The notes beneath the pieces are model-generated. The model searched no databases and was not told where the DNA came from. It worked only from the letters and a program-made list of their open reading frames with translations. Made by a program: the position numbers and the translations under genes. From NCBI GenBank assembly GCA_003488145.1, contig DNMQ01000410.1:1-5851 (forward strand): a DNA stretch of 5,851 bases. The letters run 5' to 3'. Positions within the stretch are counted from its first letter, which is position 1. Each line of letters begins with the position of its first letter. This document shows, piece by piece, positions 1 through 5,851 of this stretch. This DNA comes from Pseudomonas sp. (GTDB lineage: Bacteria > Pseudomonadota > Gammaproteobacteria > Pseudomonadales > Pseudomonadaceae).

Positions 1-45
1 AAACGCGCCGTTAGACTCAGAGGCTCCCTGCCCCGGATGGATTCC

Positions 46-615
46 ATGTTCTGGCTGCTGACCTTGCTCGCGTACCTGATCGGCTCGCTGTCATTCGCCA
101 TACTGCTTAGCCGCCTGGCCGGAATGCCCGACCCGCGTGTCGGTGGCTCCGGCAATCCCGGCGCCACCAATATGCTTCGTCTGGCAGGCAAGCGACTGGC
201 GATCTGCACGCTGTTCGGCGATCTGCTCAAGGGCCTGCTGCCCGTACTGCTGGCCGCCTCGCTGGACATGTCCGTCCAGCAACAGGCCTGGATCGGTCTG
301 GCAGCGGTCTGCGGCCATCTCTATCCGTTGTATTTTCGCTTCCGTGGCGGCAAGGGTGTCGCCACCGCCGCCGGCACCCTGCTCGCGCTCTACCCGCCGG
401 CCGCACTGCTGGCCATCGTCGCCTGGCTGCTGGTATTCCGCCTGACCCGGACCAGCTCGCTGGCTGCCCTTATCGCCCTGCCGCTATGCCTGCCACTGCT
501 GGCCTGGCAGCAACCCGGCGCGCTGTTGCCGATGAGCCTGCTCGCCACACTGATCGTCTGGCGCCATCGCAGCAACGTGCGCGACCTGTTCGCCGGCCGG
601 GAACGGCATTTCTGA
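46..615 (+). CDS. plsY: Glycerol-3-phosphate acyltransferase PlsY
   Basis: PlsY is an integral inner-membrane enzyme that transfers an acyl group from acyl-phosphate (made by PlsX) to sn-glycerol-3-phosphate, giving lysophosphatidate, the first step of phospholipid synthesis. The 189-residue product is almost entirely hydrophobic membrane segments joined by short loops carrying the three family motifs: SGNPGATN at residues 35-42 (first glycine-rich loop), [12 protein letters not shown] from residue 99 (acyl-phosphate loop), and WRHRSN at 172-177 followed by DLFAGRE at the C terminus. I chose ATG 46 because [14 protein letters not shown] matches how Pseudomonas PlsY proteins begin and gives their usual length of about 189 residues. 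GGATGG at 35-40 is a weak ribosome binding site. An in-frame ATG at 37 would add three residues and cannot be excluded. The gene ends in TGA and faces tsaD head-on. Its promoter is largely outside the window. The assignment is secure; the exact start is less so. Confidence 0.95.
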   Translation: MFWLLTLLAYLIGSLSFAILLSRLAGMPDPRVGGSGNPGATNMLRLAGKRLAICTLFGDLLKGLLPVLLAASLDMSVQQQAWIGLAAVCGHLYPLYFRFRGGKGVATAAGTLLALYPPAALLAIVAWLLVFRLTRTSSLAALIALPLCLPLLAWQQPGALLPMSLLATLIVWRHRSNVRDLFAGRERHF

Positions 616-630
616 CCGCTCTGACGCTCA

Positions 631-1656
631 TCAGATCGCCGGCAGTGTGTCCATCGACCAACGCGGCTGTACGGTGATCGCCGGACCATCATGCTGCCCG
701 GCGAGCAAGCGCTGACAGCCAGCGTAAGCGATCATCGCACCGTTGTCGGTGCAGAAACGTGGCCGCGCATAGAAGACCTGACCCTTGAACTCACCGAGCA
801 TCCGCTCCAGCGACTGGCGCAGAGACTGATTGGCGCTGACCCCGCCGGCGATGACCAGCGACTTCAGGCCCGTCTGCCTAAGGGCTCGGCGACACTTGAT
901 GGTCAGCGTCTCGACCACAGCCTGCTGGAACGCCAGCGCGATGTCGCAGCGGGTCTGCTCGGATTCGTCGCCCGCGCTGCGGCACTGCTGCCAGGTATTG
1001 AGGGTAAAGGTCTTCAGGCCGCTGAAACTGAAATCCAGACCGGGCCGATCAGTCATCGGCCGCGGAAAGACGAAGCGTCCCGGGGCGCCCTGCTCGGCCA
1101 GATGGGCGATTTCCGGCCCGCCGGGATAACGCAGGCCCATCAGCTTTGCGGTCTTGTCGAAGGCCTCGCCAGCGGCATCGTCCACCGATTCGCCGAGCAG
1201 CTCGTACCGGCCAATGCCATCCACGCGAACAAGCTGCGTATGGCCACCCGACACCAGCAAGGCGACGAACGGGAACTGCGGCGGCTGCGCTTCGAGCATT
1301 GGTGCCAGCAGGTGACCTTCCATATGGTGCACGCCGACAGCCAGTACGCCCCAGGCCAACGCCAGCGCCTGGGCGCAGGAGGCCCCAACCAGCAGCGCAC
1401 CGACCAGTCCGGGACCGGCCGTATAGGCCACCGCATCGATCTGGCCGGCCTCGCGGCCCGCCTCCTGCAGCACCTGGCGAATCAGCGGCAGCATGCGTTT
1501 CACGTGATCGCGCGAGGCAAGCTCAGGCACCACGCCGCCATAGACGCGATGCAGGTCGATCTGGCTGAATAGCGCGTCGGCCAGCAGGCCCTGTTCGCTG
1601 TCGTAAAGCGCGACACCAGTCTCGTCGCAGGACGTTTCCAACCCCAGCACCAGCAT
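631..1656 (-). CDS. tsaD: tRNA N6-adenosine threonylcarbamoyltransferase TsaD (Gcp/YgjD)
   Basis: TsaD is the catalytic subunit of the TsaB-TsaD-TsaE complex. It transfers threonylcarbamoyl from threonylcarbamoyl-adenylate to A37 of tRNAs that read ANN codons (t6A). It is cytoplasmic and usually essential in proteobacteria. The 341-residue protein has the ASKHA-fold start [14 protein letters not shown] (residues 4-17), the metal-binding HHMEGH with His111 and His115, the phosphate-binding VSGGHT at 135-140, a DFSFSGLKT segment, [12 protein letters not shown], and the C-terminal [12 protein letters not shown] whose Asp304 is the third metal ligand. Length matches the roughly 337-residue Escherichia coli protein. 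Reading leftward, ATG is at 1656-1654, preceded by GGAAAGG as a plausible ribosome binding site about 9 nt upstream; the stop is TGA. It is transcribed divergently from rpsU, the usual arrangement near this operon. The old name 'O-sialoglycoprotein endopeptidase' is obsolete. No defect is visible. Confidence 0.97.
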   Translation of the reverse strand: MLVLGLETSCDETGVALYDSEQGLLADALFSQIDLHRVYGGVVPELASRDHVKRMLPLIRQVLQEAGREAGQIDAVAYTAGPGLVGALLVGASCAQALALAWGVLAVGVHHMEGHLLAPMLEAQPPQFPFVALLVSGGHTQLVRVDGIGRYELLGESVDDAAGEAFDKTAKLMGLRYPGGPEIAHLAEQGAPGRFVFPRPMTDRPGLDFSFSGLKTFTLNTWQQCRSAGDESEQTRCDIALAFQQAVVETLTIKCRRALRQTGLKSLVIAGGVSANQSLRQSLERMLGEFKGQVFYARPRFCTDNGAMIAYAGCQRLLAGQHDGPAITVQPRWSMDTLPAI

Positions 1657-1742
1657 GGGTTCAACCTTTCCGGAGGGCGAATGAAGCCGTGCATATTAAT
1701 CGTCGGGCCGTCCGACCGACCAGCGCTTTTCGATCAGGGGCT

Positions 1743-1771
1743 TTGCATTCCGCAATTGGAGCGGGTAACAT
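1743..1771 (+). promoter_or_regulatory. Candidate sigma-70 promoter for rpsU-dnaG-rpoD
   Basis: TTGCAT at 1743-1748 and TAACAT at 1766-1771 are separated by 17 nt, the optimal sigma-70 spacing. The -35 matches TTGACA at its first three positions. The -10 matches TATAAT at four positions, including the important first T, second A and last T. Transcription would begin near 1778-1780, giving a 5' leader of about 75 nt before the rpsU ATG. This is the best-spaced pair in the divergent region, but it was picked by eye and is not proven. Confidence 0.45.
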
Positions 1772-1837
1772 CCGCAACCCTTAAAACCAGCGTGCTTGCG
1801 AGTCATTTGCCGAAGCGCGTTGCCACCGGTAATCAAG

Positions 1838-1845
1838 TGAAGGTA
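1838..1845 (+). promoter_or_regulatory. rpsU ribosome binding site
   Basis: TGAAGGTA at 1838-1845 contains AAGG, with about 10 nt to the ATG at 1854. It supports that start, which also gives the canonical [13 protein letters not shown] terminus of S21. Confidence 0.6.
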
Positions 1846-1853
1846 AGTCCTGG

Positions 1854-2069
1854 ATGCCCGCTGTCAAAGTTAAAGAGAATGAACCCTTCGACGTAGCACT
1901 GCGTCGCTTCAAGCGTTCCTGCGAAAAAGCAGGCGTTCTGGCCGAAGTCCGCTCGCGCGAGTTCTACGAGAAGCCGACTTCCGAGCGCAAGCGCAAGGCT
2001 GCCGCTGCAGTCAAGCGTCACGCCAAGAAAGTGCAGCGCGAGCAGCGCCGCAGCGTCCGTCTGTACTAA
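1854..2069 (+). CDS. rpsU: 30S ribosomal protein S21
   Basis: S21 is a small, very basic protein of the 30S subunit that sits near the anti-Shine-Dalgarno end of 16S rRNA and helps mRNA selection at initiation. The 71-residue product is the standard proteobacterial length. It starts [20 protein letters not shown], continues through [20 protein letters not shown], and ends in a long lysine/arginine helix (residues about 44-71) finishing RRSVRLY. The last residues differ slightly from my memory of the P. aeruginosa tail (RRRERLY), which is ordinary lineage variation. It is the first gene of the macromolecular-synthesis operon, upstream of dnaG and rpoD. Two terminator-like hairpins follow the TAA stop, consistent with S21 being needed in far larger amounts than primase. 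An inverted repeat overlaps the stop codon. Confidence 0.98.
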   Translation: MPAVKVKENEPFDVALRRFKRSCEKAGVLAEVRSREFYEKPTSERKRKAAAAVKRHAKKVQREQRRSVRLY

Positions 2070-2079
2070 TCCAGTACAG
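2061..2079 (+). repeat. Inverted repeat spanning the rpsU stop codon
   Basis: CTGTACT at 2061-2067 and AGTACAG at 2073-2079 form a perfect 7-bp inverted repeat with the 5-nt loop AATCC. The left arm contains the last rpsU codons and the first base of the TAA stop. In RNA it would be a compact hairpin at the end of the rpsU coding region. It could protect the 3' end of a processed rpsU mRNA or couple translation termination to the downstream hairpins. The repeat is certain; the role is inference. Confidence 0.6.
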
Positions 2080-2092
2080 CTGACGTCGCATC

Positions 2093-2120
2093 AAGCCCGG
2101 CTCAGGCCGGGCTTTGCATT
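2093..2120 (+). terminator. First rpsU-dnaG terminator/attenuator hairpin
   Basis: AAGCCCGGC (2093-2101) pairs perfectly with GCCGGGCTT (2106-2114) around a 4-nt TCAG loop, a strong GC-rich 9-bp stem. The tail TTTGCATT is only partly T-rich, so this is an imperfect rho-independent terminator. It may terminate partially or serve as an mRNA 3'-end stabiliser. It lies 23 nt after the rpsU stop, the position where Escherichia coli carries an internal operon terminator reducing dnaG transcription. Confidence 0.7.
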
Positions 2121-2187
2121 GCATGCTTACTCCGCTTCGCCAGCCGGCGAAAGGCCGGAGTTTTTTCATTTCCGGCTCATGCAATGC
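2116..2187 (+). repeat. 10-bp inverted repeat enclosing the second terminator
   Basis: GCATTGCATG at 2116-2125 and CATGCAATGC at 2178-2187 are perfect reverse complements separated by 52 nt. They enclose the whole second hairpin and its T-tract. In RNA they would close a larger two-level structure just upstream of dnaG. In DNA they could be paired protein sites. Function unknown. Confidence 0.6.
2130..2166 (+). terminator. Second rpsU-dnaG rho-independent terminator/attenuator
   Basis: A two-part stem is visible. CTCCG (2130-2134) pairs with CGGAG (2156-2160), and TTCGCC (2136-2141) pairs with GGCGAA (2146-2151) around loop AGCC, with a small internal bulge. Six T residues follow directly (2161-2166), the textbook rho-independent arrangement. 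As dnaG and rpoD lie downstream without another strong promoter in this gap, this probably acts as a partial terminator setting the rpsU to dnaG ratio. Confidence 0.8.
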
Positions 2188-2207
2188 GCGCGTAATCTGA
2201 TACCTCT

Positions 2208-4151
2208 ATGGCCGGCCTGATCCCCCAATCCTTCATCGACGACCTGCTCAACCGCTCCGACATCGTCGAGGTGGTCGGCTCGCGCATCCAACTGAAAAAG
2301 GCCGGCAAGAACTACAGCGCCCTCTGCCCTTTTCACAAGGAAAAGACACCCTCGTTCAGCGTCAGTCCGGACAAGCAGTTCTACTATTGCTTCGGCTGCG
2401 GCGCTGGCGGCAATGCGCTGGGCTTCGTCATGGACCACGACCAGCTGGACTTCCCCCAGGCAGTCGAGGAACTGGCCAAGCGCGCGGGAATGGAAGTCCC
2501 CCACGAGGAAAGCGGCCGCAAACACAAGCCACGCCAGCCGGTCGATTCGCCGCTCTACCCACTGCTGGCTGCCGCCGCCGATTACTACCGCCAAGCCCTG
2601 AAAAGCCACGCGACCCGCAAGTCGGCCGTGGAGTACCTCAAGGGCCGCGGCCTGTCCGGCGTGATTGCCCGGGATTTCGGATTGGGCTTCGCCCCGCCCG
2701 GCTGGGACAACCTGATGAAGCATCTCGGCGGCGATGCGCTGCAGCAGAAAGCGCTGATCGACGCCGGCCTGCTGATCGAGAACGCCGAGAACGGCAAACG
2801 CTACGACCGTTTCCGCGATCGCGTGATGTTCCCCATCCGCGACAGCCGCGGCCGGGTCATTGCCTTCGGCGGTCGCGTTCTGGGCGACGACAAGCCCAAG
2901 TACCTGAATTCGCCGGAAACCCCGGTATTCCACAAGGGCCAGGAGCTCTACGGCCTTTACGAAGCGCGGCAGGCCAACCGAGATATCGACGAGATCATGG
3001 TGGTCGAGGGCTACATGGACGTCATTGCACTGGCCCAGCAAGGCTTGCGCAACGCCGTGGCCACCCTTGGTACGGCAACCAGCGAAGAGCATCTCAAGCG
3101 CCTGTTCCGCATCGTACCCAGCGTGCTGTTCTGCTTCGATGGCGACGCGGCCGGACGCAAAGCCGCTTGGCGAGCACTGGAAGCCACGCTACCGAACCTG
3201 CAGGATGGCCGCCGCGCACGCTTTCTGTTCCTGCCCGACGGAGAGGACCCGGACACACTGGTCCGCGCCGAGGGCACCGATGCATTTCGCGCGCGCATTC
3301 AGCAGCACTCACAGCCACTGGCCGATTACTTCTTCCAGCAACTGAGCGACGAAGCCGATCCACGCTCTCTGGAAGGCAAGGCTCACTTGGCCACCCTGGC
3401 AGCGCCGCTTATCGAAAAGATTCCCGGTGCAAACCTGCGCGCATTGATGCGCCAGCGTCTCACCGAGATCACTGGCCTGAACGGGGAAGCACTGCAGCAT
3501 ATGGCAGCAGCGCCAACCACCGCACCCAACAACAATTCGGTCGAGTACGACGACGCCGCCTATTACGACACGGGTTCGCACTACGCCGAGACCGACTACT
3601 TCCAGCCTCCCGAAGCGCCCAAGCCACAACGCGGCGAAAAAAAGGAATGGAAGAAAGACTGGAAAAAATCCGGACAGCGACCAGACTTCAAACCTCGCGG
3701 TCCGCGTACGCCAGCTACCGTCGAGCCGCCGACCCTGACCACGCTGCGAACGTTGCTGCACCATCCGGAGCTAGCACAGAAGGTCGAGGACGTCAGCCAT
3801 TTCGCCGCAGAAGACGACACATACGCACAATTGCTTGTTGCTCTGCTTGGCACGCTGCAGAAGAACCCGAAGCTGCGCAGCCTGCAGCTGATCGCCCGCT
3901 GGCATGGAACCGACCAAGGGCGACTTTTACGCGCACTTGCAGAGAAAGAATGGCTGATCTCGGCCGATAACCTTGAACAGCAGTTTTTCGACACCATTAA
4001 TAGCCTTGCCGCCCGACAGCGGGAACGCCGACTCGAAAGCCTGCTGCGTAAGGCTCGCCAAGGTGAACTCAGCGCAGAGGAAAAAGACCAACTGCGTAAC
4101 CTGCTGAGCCGTAATGCAATACCCGCTACACCGACCTCAACTGGCGTCTGA
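2208..4151 (+). CDS. dnaG: DNA primase DnaG
   Basis: DnaG is the replisome primase that makes short RNA primers for DNA synthesis and is recruited by the DnaB helicase. The 647-residue protein has three parts. First is a CHC2 zinc-binding domain with Cys40, His43, Cys61 and Cys64. Next is the catalytic core with KYLNSPETPVFHKGQELYGLYEA, then the Toprim motifs VVEGYMD (Glu267) and FDGDAAG (Asp311, Asp313), the metal-binding acids. Last is a C-terminal helicase-binding region from about residue 505. It is some 65 residues longer than the Escherichia coli protein, chiefly because of a low-complexity linker (about 436-502) that is acidic and tyrosine-rich, then lysine/arginine-rich. The start gives the conserved MAGLIPQSFIDDLL. 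No good Shine-Dalgarno precedes it, consistent with low primase synthesis. An A_AAA_AAG heptamer lies at 3638-3644. Ends in TGA, 67 nt before rpoD. Confidence 0.98.
   Translation: MAGLIPQSFIDDLLNRSDIVEVVGSRIQLKKAGKNYSALCPFHKEKTPSFSVSPDKQFYYCFGCGAGGNALGFVMDHDQLDFPQAVEELAKRAGMEVPHEESGRKHKPRQPVDSPLYPLLAAAADYYRQALKSHATRKSAVEYLKGRGLSGVIARDFGLGFAPPGWDNLMKHLGGDALQQKALIDAGLLIENAENGKRYDRFRDRVMFPIRDSRGRVIAFGGRVLGDDKPKYLNSPETPVFHKGQELYGLYEARQANRDIDEIMVVEGYMDVIALAQQGLRNAVATLGTATSEEHLKRLFRIVPSVLFCFDGDAAGRKAAWRALEATLPNLQDGRRARFLFLPDGEDPDTLVRAEGTDAFRARIQQHSQPLADYFFQQLSDEADPRSLEGKAHLATLAAPLIEKIPGANLRALMRQRLTEITGLNGEALQHMAAAPTTAPNNNSVEYDDAAYYDTGSHYAETDYFQPPEAPKPQRGEKKEWKKDWKKSGQRPDFKPRGPRTPATVEPPTLTTLRTLLHHPELAQKVEDVSHFAAEDDTYAQLLVALLGTLQKNPKLRSLQLIARWHGTDQGRLLRALAEKEWLISADNLEQQFFDTINSLAARQRERRLESLLRKARQGELSAEEKDQLRNLLSRNAIPATPTSTGV
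3638..3644 (+). other. In-phase A_AAA_AAG slippery heptamer in the dnaG linker
   Basis: Codons 477-479 of dnaG read GAA AAA AAG, so the heptamer A_AAA_AAG lies in exactly the phase needed for tandem -1 slippage, as in the Escherichia coli dnaX site. A run of seven A is also prone to polymerase slippage. After a -1 shift the frame stays open for 108 codons, to TAA at 3968-3970, giving a protein of about 587 residues without the normal helicase-binding region. I see no upstream Shine-Dalgarno-like stimulator of the dnaX kind. The motif is certain; the frameshift is speculative. Confidence 0.3.
3972..3999 (+). promoter_or_regulatory. Candidate sigma-32 (heat-shock) promoter for rpoD inside dnaG
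   Basis: CTTGAAC at 3972-3978 and CACCATTA at 3992-3999, separated by 13 nt, resemble the sigma-32 consensus CTTGAAA / CCCCATnT at its usual spacing. The site is about 220 nt upstream of the rpoD ATG, within the 3' end of dnaG. In Escherichia coli the heat-shock promoter of rpoD also lies within dnaG. The same bases encode protein, so a chance match is possible. Confidence 0.35.
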
Positions 4152-4158
4152 GGTCCTA

Positions 4159-4179
4159 GCTCAGCTATAATGCTCAGCT
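4159..4179 (+). promoter_or_regulatory. rpoD-proximal TATAAT -10 element bracketed by a direct repeat
   Basis: A perfect TATAAT lies at 4166-4171, 47 nt before the rpoD ATG in the dnaG-rpoD gap, and would start transcription near 4178. I see no good -35 at 16-18 nt upstream (GGCGTC region) and no extended TG motif, so it would be weak or activator-dependent. The octamer GCTCAGCT occurs at 4159-4166 and again at 4172-4179, flanking the -10 with 13-bp periodicity, and could be an operator. This may allow rpoD expression independent of rpsU. Confidence 0.45.
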
Positions 4180-4206
4180 TGTTTTCAGCCCGCCAGAACC
4201 TTCAGT

Positions 4207-4214
4207 GGATAGGG
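4207..4214 (+). promoter_or_regulatory. rpoD ribosome binding site
   Basis: GGATAGGG at 4207-4214 lies just upstream of the ATG at 4219, with GGAT spaced 8 nt and AGGG 4 nt from the start. It fixes the rpoD start and is clearly stronger than what precedes dnaG, fitting separate control of sigma factor level. Confidence 0.6.
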
Positions 4215-4218
4215 TTAT

Positions 4219-5814
<1,596 letters not shown>

Positions 5815-5817
<3 letters not shown>

Positions 5818-5851
5818 TCGCCGATCGACGTTGCTACCGTGGAAAGCCTCA
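5815..5851 (+). other. rpoD: In-frame amber codon and continuing rpoD reading frame
   Basis: After TAG at 5815-5817 the same frame reads S-P-I-D-V-A-T-V-E-S-L to the window edge. This is the expected sigma-70 sequence between region 3.2 and region 4, where Pseudomonas RpoD reads about M-Q-S-P-I followed by a similar segment. TAG differs from the Gln codon CAG by one C-to-T transition, and there is no frameshift or loss of similarity. The remaining 70-75 or so residues, including the helix-turn-helix, lie beyond the window. Confidence 0.9.

Larger units (their letters stand above)
1657..1853. promoter_or_regulatory. Divergent tsaD / rpsU intergenic control region
   Basis: These 197 nt separate two divergent conserved genes and must hold the leftward tsaD promoter and the rightward promoter of the rpsU-dnaG-rpoD operon. 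Visible elements are a candidate rpsU promoter at 1743-1771 (listed separately), an AT-rich patch at 1691-1700 reading ATTAATATG leftward that could supply a tsaD -10, and a small inverted repeat GTCGG/CCGAC at 1702-1706 and 1712-1716. I looked for a LexA box (CTGT-N8-ACAG), known upstream of rpsU in Escherichia coli, and found none here. A short open frame starting at 1681 has no family resemblance and runs into rpsU out of frame, so I do not call it. Confidence 0.75.

Noticed and set aside
691..1572. Long rightward open frame (293 codons) opposite tsaD
   Set aside because: It is fully antisense to a well-supported tsaD, has no recognisable family motif, and such frames are common opposite GC-rich genes.
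1681..1896. Short rightward frame (71 codons) upstream of and overlapping rpsU
   Set aside because: It overlaps the rpsU start out of frame, covers the likely promoter, and resembles no known family.
2061..2079. Possible LexA/SOS box (CTGT...ACAG)
   Set aside because: The spacing is 11 nt rather than 8, and it lies at the end of rpsU rather than in a promoter; a hairpin explains it better.
2166..3092. Leftward open frame of 308 codons opposite dnaG
   Set aside because: Antisense to the conserved zinc-binding and core domains of DnaG; no independent evidence of coding.
4154..4178. Resemblance of the rpoD -10 region to a common synthetic constitutive promoter series
   Set aside because: Only short shared words around TATAAT; no matching TTGACA-type -35, and the flanks are native dnaG and rpoD.

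Overview
This is chromosomal DNA from a gammaproteobacterium, almost certainly Pseudomonas sensu lato (an aeruginosa- or stutzeri-type lineage). The base composition is GC-rich. RpsU, PlsY, TsaD, DnaG and RpoD all read like Pseudomonas proteins, and the order is that of the classical macromolecular-synthesis locus. I see no mobile element, CRISPR array, tRNA or rRNA.

Layout: plsY (46-615, +) encodes the membrane acyltransferase that starts phospholipid synthesis. It converges, with only 15 nt between stop codons, on tsaD (631-1656, -), which encodes a tRNA t6A modification enzyme. A 197-nt divergent region (1657-1853) holds the promoters for tsaD and for the rightward operon rpsU (1854-2069), dnaG (2208-4151) and rpoD (from 4219). 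These encode ribosomal protein S21, DNA primase and the housekeeping sigma factor, so the operon links initiation of translation, replication and transcription. The 138-nt rpsU-dnaG gap is packed with inverted repeats, including two terminator/attenuator-like hairpins that would lower dnaG expression relative to rpsU. dnaG has no clear Shine-Dalgarno. The 67-nt dnaG-rpoD gap holds a perfect TATAAT and a good rpoD ribosome binding site. A sigma-32-like promoter candidate lies inside the 3' end of dnaG, where enteric bacteria also carry a heat-shock rpoD promoter.

The outstanding observation is at the right end. The rpoD frame is interrupted at codon 533 by an in-frame TAG (5815-5817), where relatives have a glutamine codon in the context M-Q-S-P-I. 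The frame continues past it with recognisable sigma-70 sequence (S-P-I-D-V-A-T-V-E-S-L) to the window edge. One C-to-T change explains it. As read, the product lacks region 4 (-35 recognition and beta-flap binding) of an essential sigma factor. It is therefore a base error, a lethal or merodiploid allele, or an amber codon that is read through or reassigned. The four complete genes end in TGA or TAA, so the window does not separate these options.

Secondary points are a dnaX-type A_AAA_AAG heptamer in correct phase inside the DnaG linker, an 8-bp direct repeat bracketing the rpoD -10, and the absence of a yqeY-like gene between rpsU and dnaG. Otherwise this is a conserved housekeeping region, and I found no convincing new multi-gene system.
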